Part shown: positions 1-10,191 of the stretch, in pieces
Numbering within the stretch: the first letter of the stretch is position 1
Layout: each line of letters opens with the position of its first letter
From: Closterium sp. Naga37s-1
Taxonomy: Eukaryota > Streptophyta > Zygnematophyceae > Desmidiales > Closteriaceae
NCBI GenBank assembly: GCA_947471745.1
Contig: CANJKZ010000820.1
Coordinates: forward strand, 875,501-939,500
DNA: 64,000 nt
Direction of reading: 5' to 3'
Position numbers and translations under genes: made by a program
Notes under the pieces: generated by a model
Told to the model about the DNA's origin: nothing
Seen by the model: the letters and a program-made list of their open reading frames with translations, nothing else
Database searches by the model: none

Positions 1-570
1 CCGCACCGCAACCACTTACGAGTCCACACCAGGCCTGTCGATTGACGGGCATATGCCCTTAATGCCCTGAAATTCCGGACTACTTTGGCTCCAGCTCGAC
101 TGCATTAAGTGTTAGGTTGCCCTGCACCCGTGCCACTAAGTGCTTCGTTCGACCCTTCCCCGGATGCGTTAAGTGCTCCAACCAGACCTTCCCCACCCAC
201 AAAGTTTAGATTTCCGGTTCTAGGACCCCCCCCCCCCCAAGAAATTCAGCCTGACTCCCCCACCCCCCCCCCCCCCTCCTTTCTCCTTGGGTTGCACGAG
301 AGCGCGCCAAGGGGATTTTTCCCTTAGCGTTTTCTAGCCAATCCCGTGTTTGTGATATCTAAGTCAGCTTAGGAGCAGCCGAACTTTCCCTTAGCTAAGA
401 TAGTGTAAGGGCAAGCCCGGATATCAAGTTTTCACTTTGGCCTGCGCCCGTGACCGTTAAGGGCGCCAAAACACTCAGCTACGGCCAATACAGGGTCAGA
501 TAGTGAGGAGCTGGGGACTCCAAGTATGGGCCCCAGGAACTTCGACAGGCCTGGTCCACACAAAAGACAA

Positions 571-642
571 CTTTTGCGTGCACTCAAAAGACAACTCCTT
601 TGCGTGCACTCAAAAGCCAACTCTTCTGGGTCGACTCAAAAG
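571..642. repeat. Cluster of three degenerate TTTTGAG/CTCAAAA palindromes (repeated at 3912-3983)
   Basis: Three back-to-back 20-bp inverted repeats at 571-590, 597-616 and 623-642 end in CTCAAAAG. Their left arms are variants of CTTTTGAG and their centres are TGCA, TGCA and TCGA. The same cluster recurs in the second duplication unit. They belong to the dispersed palindrome family found in the SSL introns and lie about 600 bases upstream of the coding region. Confidence 0.7.
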
Positions 643-1195
643 GCAACCGCTGTCCAGGTGTTGCATCTTGGGCAGGGAGAGCACCGATGTGACTATTCAG
701 ATGTGTCGAACCCCGGGCATCAAACACAAACAAATGCGGGTCGTGTATGTAATTCTCTATCTATAATTTCGCGATTTAGCGGGCAAAACCTTACTTCATG
801 ATTTCCGTCTTGGAGCTGCTGGGATGAAACACTTCGGTCATGTACATGCAATCAAAACATGGTTACCTGGCACAGTTCTAAGTTGTTGTCTTCCACGTGC
901 CAAATGTATCTGCGTCTCCATTCAGCGGACTCGCAGGTAAAATACCAGATGCCTGACGCATTCAGCTTCTATCCTGCGCTTCGTGATTTGAGCCTCGCCG
1001 AACAGCTTTAGTGAAGGCGCGCAGCGAGAAGTCGAAGACAGGGACGACGCACCTACTCCGATCCAATCTGTCCTGCACATGAAATAGGCCAATCATTGCA
1101 GTGATAGACCAAATCAGCAACACAGCACCACGGGACGGGACACGGATCAAGTAATTACATGCATTGAGTAAGCAATACTTTCACCATTTCGCACA

Positions 1196-1246
1196 CCATA
1201 ATATAGAGAGTATCGTACCCCTTATTCAACTTTCAGGAGCGTCAGA
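1196..1246 (+). promoter_or_regulatory. Candidate core promoter or 5' UTR junction of root-cap-like gene 1
   Basis: An AT-rich CATAATATAGAGAG block lies about 40-50 bases upstream of the start codon and could act as a TATA-like element. Closer to the ATG is a pyrimidine-rich stretch ending TTTCAG, which resembles a 3' splice acceptor, so a 5' UTR intron is also possible. The same arrangement precedes gene 2 (4537-4587). Inference only. Confidence 0.3.
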
Positions 1247-2671
1247 ATGGCTCGAGCTGCTCTTTTCGCGCTCTCTCTGGCGCTGCTACTCGTGGCGGCG
1301 CGCGCCGGCAGTCCCATCACAAGCTCGACGGCGAACGAGAAGCCCGACCAGAGCAGCAAGAAGGACGACGGGCTCATGACCGAAATCCCCGCGGCCATTG
1401 CGAAGCAGGCGGCGGCGGGCAACGCGGAGGGAGTGACATACGTTGACACGGCGCAGGACACGTTCTTCATGGCTGATGTGAAGAAGGCCGGGTGGAACGC
1501 GCAGAAATGCCCGCCGGGTTTGAACAAGGAGCTGGCGGGCGCGTGCACGCCCAGGAATTGCTCCAAGGGCGGCATTGCGGCCAAGTGGAAGACGGCGTAC
1601 CTGCAGAAGAACAAGCTCGGGTACGAGCTGTACGTACCGGGTAACCCGCTCACGCTGCTCAAGGCCAACCCCGCGTCGTGCTGCAACACGTGCGCGGCGA
1701 CGCCGGCGTGCACGTACTGGCAGTACATTCCCGATATTACCATCGACGGGAAGAAGGGCAAGGGCGCGTGCTACCTGATCCACGATCAGATCGACTTCAC
1801 GTGCGGAGAGATGACCGCGCAGTACAGCACGGAGACGAAGCCCGTGCCGCTTCAGGTGCGCATCGGCGGCGAGTGCAACCCGAGCGCCAAGATTCTCAAC
1901 GACCCGCATCTGGTGGGCGCACACGGCACGCACTTCGACTTCAACGGCCGCCCCGACAAGGCGTTCTGCCTGCTGACGGACCGCGACCTGCACGTGAACA
2001 TGCTGCTGCGCGGGTACTACGACGAGCGCACCGACAACGCGGCGCTCGTCGTCGACGGCAAGGCCGTGCACACGTGGATTAAGGAGCTCGGCATTGTGTG
2101 GACTGCTAAGGGAGTTGATCACAAGATTCGCATCGCGGCGCGCGGCGGCAAGCAGCAGGAGCGCGGCGACGGGTTCGTGAAGAGCATCGAGATTGACGGT
2201 GAGGCGATCCCGCGCATGCAGGTGGGTGACAGCGTGACGAGCGACGGCGGGCTGACGATCCAGTTCCGCGCGCTGGAGAAGGAGGGGCCGTTCGATGTGG
2301 ATTACTACCTGCTGACGATCGACGGCCTGATTTCGCTCGACCTCCGCCTGCGCGTGGCGCACCCGAAGCTGCAGACGCCGAGCGACGCCGAGGCGCACAT
2401 CAACGTCGGGATTGCGGAGCTGGAGCACACCGACGCGATCCACGGCGTGCTTGGGCAGACGTACCGCGACGACCACGCGCAGCGCGCCGCAGACTTCCAG
2501 AAGCTGATCGCGAGCCTGCACCGTCCGATCTCCGCCGACGGTGCCGAGGGGCAAGGGTTCCTGGATGGCACTCCCCGGTCGTACGAGGCGAGCGACGTGC
2601 TCGCTGTGGACTGCGCTTACACCGCGTATGGCCGCGCCAGACAAGTGATGCCCGTGCAAGAGTTCCCGTAA
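1247..2671 (+). CDS. Root-cap-like secreted cysteine-rich protein, copy 1
   Basis: Uninterrupted 474-residue protein. Residues 1-21 form a hydrophobic signal peptide (MARAALFALSLALLL...). A polar Lys/Asp-rich linker runs to about residue 65. Next comes a cysteine-rich module with CCNTCAATPACTYWQY near residue 145, which resembles an apple/PAN-type fold. The C-terminal half starts at about residue 210 with DPHLVGAHGTHFDFNG and continues CLLTDRDLHVN, the pattern I associate with the plant root-cap/LEA-like domain and more loosely with vWF type D domains. A secreted extracellular-matrix or mucilage role is inference. The start is set by the signal peptide and by conservation across three copies. 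No introns are visible in the coding region. Differences from copy 2 include Thr24 to Ile and a Lys/Arg swap at about residue 105. Confidence 0.75.
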   Translation: MARAALFALSLALLLVAARAGSPITSSTANEKPDQSSKKDDGLMTEIPAAIAKQAAAGNAEGVTYVDTAQDTFFMADVKKAGWNAQKCPPGLNKELAGACTPRNCSKGGIAAKWKTAYLQKNKLGYELYVPGNPLTLLKANPASCCNTCAATPACTYWQYIPDITIDGKKGKGACYLIHDQIDFTCGEMTAQYSTETKPVPLQVRIGGECNPSAKILNDPHLVGAHGTHFDFNGRPDKAFCLLTDRDLHVNMLLRGYYDERTDNAALVVDGKAVHTWIKELGIVWTAKGVDHKIRIAARGGKQQERGDGFVKSIEIDGEAIPRMQVGDSVTSDGGLTIQFRALEKEGPFDVDYYLLTIDGLISLDLRLRVAHPKLQTPSDAEAHINVGIAELEHTDAIHGVLGQTYRDDHAQRAADFQKLIASLHRPISADGAEGQGFLDGTPRSYEASDVLAVDCAYTAYGRARQVMPVQEFP

Positions 2672-2679
2672 AGCGCTGA

Positions 2680-3339
2680 CTCCGTTTTGGCTATTCCACA
2701 TGTAACGTATTGTGGGCTGGGATTGATTAATGATACCATTTCCTTGCAGCAAGCAGGTACAAGTCTTGTTGCCTTGATGTATATTACACATAATTATTAA
2801 TTATTTATTTCTGAACTTCCCATTCATTTTGTTTCCGGCTATCAGATCAAAGATCCCTTGTCCTACTCCCCTGCTATCAGCCGTTCACTGACAGTAGAAA
2901 TATTCATTGAGGGGCTCTAGTCTCCGCAGCTCTGGCGATTGCATCCATGCGCCCTCCTTTCTCTCCATGCGTCATGACTTCGCTAGTATCCGACACACAT
3001 AAGGGCGTGTCACCATATTTTTTTCGTCATTGACACAATCATTGACTTCAGACGAAATTTGGTTTGGCAAGAATTTCCGTGGTTCCTCGTTTTTCGCCCG
3101 TAACCATACGACGTCGCATGCGTTCCGTAACGGCGTGGAACTTTTCTCGCTTCCAACTGTACTGAGAGGGTATTAGGCATTGTCTGTTTACCGAACGGGC
3201 GACTAATCAGAAGTTGTGACAGAAATTACACAGCGCCGAGCCGCCTCGCCAAACCACATCCTCGATTTGGAATTCTTCTTCGAGGCAGTGTTGTTTAGTT
3301 GTTCACACATCGACCCAAACCACAGCTTCCCCCTCCTCT
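2680..3339. other. Unique spacer between the duplication units
   Basis: About 660 bases with no convincing gene. It is AT-richer than the coding region, holds the 3' flank of root-cap-like gene 1, and has no counterpart after gene 2. Short open frames at 3203-3401 on both strands show no recognisable family. Confidence 0.6.
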
Positions 3340-4587
3340 CCGCACCGCAACCACTTACGAGTCCACACCAGGCCTGTCGATTGACGGGCATATGCCCTTA
3401 ATGCCCTGAAATTCCGGACTACTTTGGCTCCAGCTCGACTGCATTAAGTGTTAGGTTGCCCTGCACCCGTGCCACTAAGTGCTTCGTTCGACCCTTCCCC
3501 GGATGCGTTAAGTGCTCCAACCAGACCTTCCCCACCCACAAAGTTTAGATTTCCGGTTCTAGGACCCCCCCCCCCCCAAGAAATTCAGCCTGACTCCCCC
3601 ACCCCCCCCCCCCCCCCTCCTTTCTCCTTGGGTTGCACGAGAGCGCGCCAAGGGGATTTTTCCCTTAGCGTTTTCTAGCCAATCCCGTGTTTGTGATATC
3701 TAAGTCAGCTTAGGAGCAGCCGAACTTTCCCTTAGCTAAGATAGTGTAAGGGCAAGCCCGGATATCAAGTTTTCACTTTGGCCTGCGCCCGTGACCGTTA
3801 AGGGCGCCAAAACACTCAGCTACGGCCAATACAGGGTCAGATAGTGAGGAGCTGGGGACTCCAAGTATGGGCCCCAGGAACTTCGACAGGCCTGGTCCAC
3901 ACAAAAGACAACTTTTGCGTGCACTCAAAAGACAACTCCTTTGCGTGCACTCAAAAGCCAACTCTTTTGGGTCGACTCAAAAGGCAACCGCTGTCCAGGT
4001 GTTGCATCTTGGGCAGGGAGAGCACCGATGTGACTATTCAGATGTGTCGAACCCCGGGCATCAAACACAAACAAATGCGGGTCGTGTATGTAATTCTCTA
4101 TCTATAATTTCGCGATTTAGCGGGCAAAACCTTACTTCATGATTTCCGTCTTGGAGCTGCTGGGATGAAACACTTCGGTCATGTACATGCAATCAAAACA
4201 TGGTTACCTGGCACAGTTCTAAGTTGTTGTCTTCCACGTGCCAAATGTATCTGCGTCTCCATTCAGCGGACTCGCAGGTAAAATACCAGATGCCTGACGC
4301 ATTCAGCTTCTATCCTGCGCTTCGTGATTTGAGCCTCGCCGAACAGCTTTAGTGAAGGCGCGCAGCGAGAAGTCGAAGACAGGGACGACGCACCTACTCC
4401 GATCCAATCTGTCCTGCACATGAAATAGGCCAATCATTGCAGTGATAGACCAAATCAGCAACACAGCACCACGGGACGGGACACGGATCAAGTAATTACA
4501 TGCATTGAGTAAGCAATACTTTCACCATTTCGCACACCATAATATAGAGAGTATCGTACCCCTTATTCAACTTTCAGGAGCGTCAGA

Positions 4588-6012
4588 ATGGCTCGAGCTG
4601 CTCTTTTCGCGCTCTCTCTGGCGCTGCTACTCGTGGCGGCGCGCGCCGGCAGCCCCATCATAAGCTCGACGGCGAACGAAAAGCCCGACCAGAGCAGCAA
4701 GAAGGACGACGGGCTCATGACCGAAATCCCCGCGGCCATCGCGAAGCAGGCGGCGGCGGGCAACGCGGAGGGAGTGACATACGTTGACACGGCGCAGGAC
4801 ACGTTCTTCATGGCTGATGTGAAGAAGGCCGGGTGGAACGCGCAGAAATGCCCGCCGGGTTTGAACAAGGAGCTGGCGGGCGCGTGCACGCCCAAGAATT
4901 GCTCCAAGGGCGGCATTGCGGCCAAGTGGAAGACGGCGTACCTGCAGAAGAACAAGCTCGGGTACGAGCTGTACGTACCGGGTAACCCGCTCACGCTGCT
5001 CAAGGCCAACCCCGCGTCGTGCTGCAACACGTGCGCGGCGACGCCGGCGTGCACGTACTGGCAGTACATTCCCGATATTACCATCGACGGGAAGAAGGGC
5101 AAGGGCGCGTGCTACCTGATCCACGATCAGATCGACTTCACGTGCGGAGAGATGACCGCGCAGTACAGCACGGAGACGAAGCCCGTGCCGCTTCAGGTGC
5201 GCATCGGCGGCGAGTGCAACCCGAGCGCCAAGATTCTCAACGACCCGCATCTGGTGGGCGCACACGGCACGCACTTCGACTTCAACGGCCGCCCCGATAA
5301 GGCGTTCTGCCTGCTGACGGACCGCGACCTGCACGTGAACATGCTGCTGCGCGGGTACTACGACGAGCGCACCGACAACGCGGCGCTCGTCGTCGACGGC
5401 AAGGCCGTGCACACGTGGATCAAGGAGCTCGGCATCGTCTGGACTGCTAAGGGCGTCGACCACAAGATTCGCATCGCGGCGCGCGGCGGCAAGCAGCAGG
5501 AGCGCGGCGAGGGCTTCGTGAAGAGCATCGAGATTGACGGCGAGGCGATCCCGCGCATGCAGGTGGGCGACAGCGTGACGAGCGACGGCGGGCTGACGAT
5601 CCAGTTCCGCGCGCTGGAGAAGGAGGGGCCGTTCGATGTGGATTACTACCTGCTGACTATCGACGGCCTGATTTCGCTCGACCTCCGCCTGCGCGTGGCG
5701 CACCCGAAGTTGCAGACGCCGAGCGACGCCGAGGCGCACATTAACGTTGGCATTGCGGAGCTGGAGCACACCGACGCGATCCACGGCGTGCTCGGTCAGA
5801 CGTACCGCGACGACCACGCGCAGCGCGCCGCGGACTTCCAGAAGCTGATCGCGAGCTTGCACCGTCCGATCTCCGCCGACAGCGCGGAGGGGCAAGGGTT
5901 CCTGGATGGCACTCCCCGGTCGTACGAGGCGAGCGACGTGCTTGCTGTGGACTGCGCTTACACCGCGTATGGGCGCGCCAGGCAGGTGATGCCCGTGCAG
6001 GAGTTCCCGTAA
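4588..6012 (+). CDS. Root-cap-like secreted cysteine-rich protein, copy 2
   Basis: 474 residues with the same architecture as copy 1: signal peptide, polar linker, CCNTC cysteine-rich module and C-terminal root-cap-like domain. The first 830 bases of the reading frame differ from copy 1 at only about six positions. The last 590 bases differ at roughly two dozen positions, most of them synonymous, and the 3' flank is unrelated. Copy 2 shares Lys (copy 1 Arg), Glu (copy 1 Asp) and Ser (copy 1 Gly) with the inverted third copy, so its 3' part is closer to copy 3 in protein terms. It converges on the SSL-A gene, with under 300 bases between the two stop codons. A secreted function is inferred from the signal peptide. 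Confidence 0.75.
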   Translation: MARAALFALSLALLLVAARAGSPIISSTANEKPDQSSKKDDGLMTEIPAAIAKQAAAGNAEGVTYVDTAQDTFFMADVKKAGWNAQKCPPGLNKELAGACTPKNCSKGGIAAKWKTAYLQKNKLGYELYVPGNPLTLLKANPASCCNTCAATPACTYWQYIPDITIDGKKGKGACYLIHDQIDFTCGEMTAQYSTETKPVPLQVRIGGECNPSAKILNDPHLVGAHGTHFDFNGRPDKAFCLLTDRDLHVNMLLRGYYDERTDNAALVVDGKAVHTWIKELGIVWTAKGVDHKIRIAARGGKQQERGEGFVKSIEIDGEAIPRMQVGDSVTSDGGLTIQFRALEKEGPFDVDYYLLTIDGLISLDLRLRVAHPKLQTPSDAEAHINVGIAELEHTDAIHGVLGQTYRDDHAQRAADFQKLIASLHRPISADSAEGQGFLDGTPRSYEASDVLAVDCAYTAYGRARQVMPVQEFP

Positions 6013-6309
6013 AGCGCTAATCGCAGGTGTATCGTAAGGTGGGCTGGTTTGTAGTTACACCTCAATATGCTCGCTATCGGGCTTCAATGTACACTATCAA
6101 CATTGGATTCAATTTATATTCTATACATCTTATTATTGGATTGGTTGCTTGCAAGGCAAGACTTACAACATCATACCTATCTGCTCCTGTTCTGATGTCA
6201 GCATATCACTGACTAGTATCAACCTAAACCTAGGGGGTTAAAGCTACCCATACCTGTTATCCCCACCTTGCTGTTTGCCCTCCATGCTTCACGGGTTTAG
6301 TAAGATGTC

Positions 6310-9300
6310 TCAGGCTTTCTTGTTAGAAGCAGTGTTGTTTGGAGGAGAGTATTTCAACACTGCCACGTCATCAACCATCACCGACCCGATCCACAACTTC
6401 CCCTTCTTCTCCACAACCTCGCTCGTTGCCACCACGTTCCGCCCCAGCTTATCCTCAAGCACGTCTGTGATCACCCCGTTATTGTCAACCTCCACTATAA
6501 TCCCGTGCGACAGCCCCACCGCTGCCACGTAGGCAGCCTGCAGCCCCACCGGGTCGTTGAGCAGCCTGTATCGCGCATAGGGGCTCCTTGCTAGGACCTC
6601 TGTGGGAGGAACAATAGAGAAGAAACATTTGGGTAAGATGGGGGGTGAAAATCAAGAAACAGCCCCACTAGGCTGCATGCAACCCCCACTGGGTCATGAG
6701 AAGCTTGTAGCGCGCATAGGGTCTCCTTGCCAGGACCTCTGTGGGAGGAACGAGTGGGATGCGCACAGAAAGGAGAAAGATCTAGTGTACGTAGGTGTTA
6801 TCCTCCAGGTGTTATCCTCAAGGTGTTATCCTCCAGGTGTTATCCCCCAGATACTTCCTGCCACGTACCCGGCATGGTAACTCATCGGAACTTCTTGGCA
6901 CACGCATGGGTGGGTGGTAATCCAATGGAAGTGACTTTTGAGTCAACTCAAAAGTCACTTCTTGGCAAACGCATGGGTGGTGATCCAATGGGGGTGCATT
7001 GCAGGTGCATGACACAAGGAGGCTAGCTGCTACGTACCGGACATGGGAGTTCGTCTCGAGTTGATTGCGATCCAGAATCGTCCCCTGGGGTTGAGGCTCA
7101 CGTTGTCACGATACCCGGGCAGGTTTACAAACATTTCAGCCTTGCCCGTCTTTGGCCCTCGGATAAAGTACCGATGACACCTGCAATGAACAGGCTCAGC
7201 ATTGGAATGTGAGAGAGAAGGTCAAACAATGGGAGAGTAATGGAACGTGAAGTGGCACAGCGTGCAACTATGAACCTTTTGGCATGCTCCTTTCCCTGAA
7301 AAAATAAGAGAAGAGCCGTGAAGCATCAAGGCCAGGGTACCACCAGTCACAAAACACTAGCAGAGCACAGTCCCTCACCGCATGTGGCTGGTTTCACACA
7401 ACACCACGAACGTGCAGTCGTGGGAGAGTGCAACACAACTTTTGAGGCGCCTCAAAAGCAGTCACAGTCACAGTCACAGTCACACCCACTCACCTCACGA
7501 AGCCAGTTTCACAAGCACAGTCCCTCACCGCATGTAGCTGGTTTCACAGAAGACCACAAAGGTGCGGTCACGGGAGATCGCAACGCCATTGGCGAACGCC
7601 ACCCCCTTCACCAGCACCTTGGTCTGCCCCGTTGCAATGTCGTACTGCATAAACCTCCCGTCCGGCTGCCCTTCCAGTGTTGCCAGGAAGAAATCCCTGC
7701 AGGGAGTAGGGGTACGGGGAGGAGGTTAATAGACGAGAGGGGCACAGGTGTTTGTCCGCCACCACTCACCCGTGTTTCTCAAAGCTACCTCGAATTCAGT
7801 TCGGGACTCACTTTCTTTGCCACCGGGTGCTCCCATCAATGAAATACACGACGCCGTTCTTCCCATCCGCGTCAATATCAAGGTCGTTGGTCATCAGCAT
7901 GCGCTTCCCCGCCACCACATTCCAAGCCAAGCCAGTGGAACGAAACGTGCAGGACAACACTCACTTCCTTTGCCACCGGGTGCTCCCATCGGTGAAGTAA
8001 ACCACACCATTCTTCCCATCCGCGTCAATATCAAGGTCGTTGGTCATCAGCATGCGCTTCCCCGCCACCACGTCCACCAGCCTCTCCGCCTTGCCCCCGC
8101 CCGGCCCTACTCTGTGCAGCCCAAAGTACGCGTCTGCGAAGTAAAGGTCGCCAGTGACTGGGTGGAAGCGCAGACCCAAGGGGCGCCCGCAGATGGGCTC
8201 CATGCTGCTGTTGGTGGTCCTGTTGCCCTGACACCGCGCCTTGGACCTGGGAGTGAGGGGGTGGGGTACGCGGTGCGTGAGAGGGATTGTACCTTTTAGA
8301 CGCGGCCGCAGATGGGTTCCATGCTGCTGTTGCTGGTACTGTTGTTGGCCTGACACCGCTCCTTGGACCTGGGGGGGGAGAAGGAGTGGTGGGGGGAGGA
8401 GTGGTAAGGCTATGGGTCATGCAGAAGTGAGTGTGCCGTCGGCCTTTTGAGTCGACTCAAAAGTCACCTCGAATGGTGGGGAGAGGAGTGGTAAGGCTAT
8501 GGGTCATGCAGAAGTGAGTGTGCCGTCGGCCTGCCAAAGCCAGCTTCTCCGCCCCTCCCCCCGCCCGGCCCTACTCTATGCAGACCAGAATAGGCGTCTG
8601 CGAAATAGAGGTCGCCCGTGACTGGGTGGAAGCGCAGACCCAAGGGCCGCCCGCAGATGGGCTCCATGCTGCTGTTGCTGCTGCTGCTGCTACTGCTGTT
8701 GGCCTGACATCGTTCCTTGGACCTCCAAAGGAGGTGTAGAGAGAGGGGACACGTGGTGAGTGAGAGAGGATTTGCCTGTTAGACGTCTCGAAGGGCGCCC
8801 ACAGATGACTTTTGAGGAGCCTCAAAGGGCGGGTGGTGAGTGAGAGAGGATTTGCCTGTTAGACGTCTCGAAGGGCGCCCACAGATGACTTTTGAGGAGC
8901 CTCAAAGGGCGGGTGGTGAGTGAGAGAGGATTTGCCTGTTAGACGTCTCGAAGGGCGCCCACAGATGGGGTCCATGCTGCAGCAGCTGCTGCTGCTGCTG
9001 CTGTCGCCCTGACACCGATCCTTGGACCTGGGGGGAAAGGGGTTGGTGCGCGGTGAGAGGGTCCTACGAATGACGGGGTGTCAGGGAGGTGCGACGACGT
9101 GGGTAAGTTCCTCTCAAGAGTCTTTGAGTGTTTTGAGACGTCTCAAAACACGTGATACTAAAAGTGTTTTGAGATGTCTCAAAACACGAATGAAAGGGGG
9201 TGTCAGGGAGGTGTGACCACGTGAAGAAGAGGTGTCAGTTCCGTTCCAAGAGTCTCCCATCACACATGTGTTGTCCTGGTTTGGACCGCCTCACAACCCG

Positions 9301-10191
9301 GCCGTCACTCACTGACGCGTACACAACACATCGACACTTATCACTAGCAAGACGCCCTTCCAAGATTTTGCTGGGCTCACCACTTGGGGGAAGCCCACGC
9401 GAATGTCTCCCATCGCATGTTGTCTTTGGACCGCCTCACAACCCGGCCGTCACTCACTGACGCGTACGGGCCGCGCCCAGTTCCGTCCCATGCCAGACTC
9501 TCCGGTCCCGTTGCTTGTCCTGTGTACCTGCGGAGCGCAACGGAATAATCAGCACGCCCGGGTGACTTGATGGAACCATGATTCCAAATGAAGCTCTGTC
9601 CCACGCAAGCGTGATAAGGCCCGTAAGCGATTCTTGACGCGCCAAAAACTCGCCTCCAAAACACGCCCGGGTGACTTTATTGCATGATTTCAAATGCAGC
9701 TCGGTGCAAGCGTAAGCAAGCCCGTCAGCCTGCCTTGGGTAACGGCGAATAAACGAAATGTTGGCACGGGTACAGCAGTAAGGTTGTGAGACCTCTGAAA
9801 GTACGGGTTCCAACCAAACGTCTGTATTGGTCGTAACTGCCAGGAAAACGGGAGTTGTTCCCAGGTGACTTTTGAGTCGACTCAAAAGTCGCCTCGACAA
9901 CTAAATGTTGCTGCCTGATATGTTCAACACAAAAGCTTCGACGGTCGAAATCTCTTTAAAGTAGCTGCTTCGTTACATGCCTGCGCACCTTCGTTCCGCG
10001 ACAGCGAGACGGTTCTCGCTGTCAAACTTTAGGGTTAGCGGAGCTAACGGGATGGATGCCGGCTTGAACTTCGAAGGGTCAACTGTGGGAAGCTCTACAG
10101 TTGTAGTCGCCACGACGCCATGAGGGATGGGCTGGAGAATAACTAGTAAACAGAGAGAGAGGAGAACGATATTGGAAGAGCCTCGCCACAT
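6310..10191 (-). CDS. SSL-A: strictosidine-synthase-like protein, 6 exons
   Basis: Joining 9989-10191, 9381-9527, 7965-8246, 7529-7696, 7038-7180 and 6310-6599 (complement) gives 1233 bases, 410 residues, with GT-AG introns and consistent phases. The protein starts with a hydrophobic signal or anchor (residues 1-28). It carries the propeller landmarks [84 protein letters not shown] and KLWIGSV. This is the Str_synth/APMAP-like family, mostly ER or secretory proteins. True strictosidine synthases use a catalytic Glu that plant SSLs generally lack, so alkaloid synthesis should not be assumed. Exon lengths 147, 168 and 143 are identical to the equivalent exons of SSL-C. The introns hold partial copies of the gene's own exons. 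Confidence 0.85.
6655..6740 (-). pseudogene. Echo of SSL-A exon 6 start inside intron 5
   Basis: This segment resembles 6535-6605 on the same strand: acceptor CCCACAG, then the bases that encode VLARSPYARYRLL in exon 6, here altered. It lies just upstream of the true exon and is not needed for the open reading frame. Read as a decayed local duplication of an intron-exon junction. Confidence 0.65.
6929..6960. repeat. 32-bp palindrome, TCAA centre
   Basis: Two perfect 14-base arms (AAGTGACTTTTGAG and its complement) around a TCAA centre, in SSL-A intron 5. Longest clean arm pair of the dispersed palindrome family. Confidence 0.9.
7367..7434 (-). pseudogene. Echo of SSL-A exon 4 end and donor site
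   Basis: Roughly 80 percent similar by eye to 7515-7582, including the CCTCACCGCATG donor junction and the bases for TFVVFCETS-MR. It sits in intron 4 downstream of the true exon. It is a decayed duplicate of an exon-intron junction. Confidence 0.7.
7439..7458. repeat. 20-bp perfect palindrome, GCGC centre
   Basis: CTTTTGAGGCGCCTCAAAAG, a perfect inverted repeat in SSL-A intron 4. It is followed by a short run of GTCACA microsatellite. Confidence 0.9.
7792..7926 (-). pseudogene. Partial second copy of SSL-A exon 3 (3' half)
   Basis: Repeats the end of exon 3 (7965-8070) with few changes. It still reads [19 protein letters not shown] and ends at a GTGAGT-type donor, but one residue of the FTDG motif is changed to Ile. 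It lacks the CGRP part and any obvious acceptor. It could be an unused duplicate or an alternative exon; a duplicate is more likely. Confidence 0.7.
8444..8463. repeat. 20-bp perfect palindrome, TCGA centre
   Basis: CTTTTGAGTCGACTCAAAAG in SSL-A intron 2, followed by TCACCTCG. A similar extension follows the copy at 9869-9888. Confidence 0.9.
8749..8968. repeat. 80-bp tandem repeat, about 2.7 units
   Basis: The block GGTGGTGAGTGAGAGAGG to CCTCAAAGGGC repeats with a period of exactly 80 bases. Each full unit contains a CTTTTGAGGAGCCTCAAAGG palindrome (8809-8828, 8889-8908) and, on the minus strand, bases that would read ICGRPF, a fragment of SSL-A exon 3. The repeat is therefore a mixture of exon-derived and palindrome sequence in intron 2. 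Confidence 0.9.
9128..9187. repeat. Pair of TTTTGAG/CTCAAAA palindromes, ACGT and ATGT centres
   Basis: Two 24-base inverted repeats (9128-9151 and 9164-9187) share the arm GTGTTTTGAG and its complement and differ only in the four central bases. They are separated by 12 bases, in SSL-A intron 2. Confidence 0.9.
9241..9330 (-). pseudogene. Echo of SSL-A exon 2
   Basis: Repeats the middle of exon 2 (bases for ASVSDGRVVRRSK and then CDGR) in intron 2, just downstream of the true exon. Read as a decayed junctional duplicate. Confidence 0.65.
9863..9894. repeat. 32-bp near-perfect palindrome, TCGA centre
   Basis: Core CTTTTGAGTCGACTCAAAAG at 9869-9888, extended on both sides by near-complementary AGGTGA and TCGCCT. 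Located in SSL-A intron 1. Confidence 0.9.

Larger units (their letters stand above)
1..6021. repeat. 3.34-kb tandem segmental duplication carrying root-cap-like genes
   Basis: The sequence from base 1 to about 2680 repeats from 3340 to about 6021. The offset is 3339 bases at the left edge and 3341 bases at the start codons, the difference lying in homopolymer C tracts near 230-275 and 3567-3618. Upstream of the genes the copies are almost identical; I found one substitution (623-630 region) plus C-tract length. Similarity stops a few bases after the two stop codons. Copy 1 begins at the window edge, so the true left end of the unit is not seen. Confidence 0.95.
8285..9035 (-). pseudogene. 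Three partial copies of SSL-A exon 3 start in intron 2
   Basis: At about 8296-8372, 8528-8733 and 8965-9028 the minus strand repeats the start of exon 3: a CAG acceptor, codons for SK-RCQ, a variable serine/asparagine run encoded by AGC/CAG triplets, then SSM-PICGR. The middle copy continues through [18 protein letters not shown]. The serine run differs in length in every copy. None is required for the joined reading frame, whose own exon 3 is 7965-8246. Confidence 0.75.

Noticed and set aside
230..275. C homopolymers in the duplicated promoter as a functional element
   Set aside because: Lengths differ between the two units and such tracts are prone to slippage and sequencing error. No independent evidence of function.
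1286..2791. 501-residue minus-strand frame opposite root-cap-like gene 1 (also 4627-5895 and 20331-21827)
   Set aside because: GC-rich shadow of the real gene: arginine/valine-rich, no domain, and present only because the sense codons are GC-rich.
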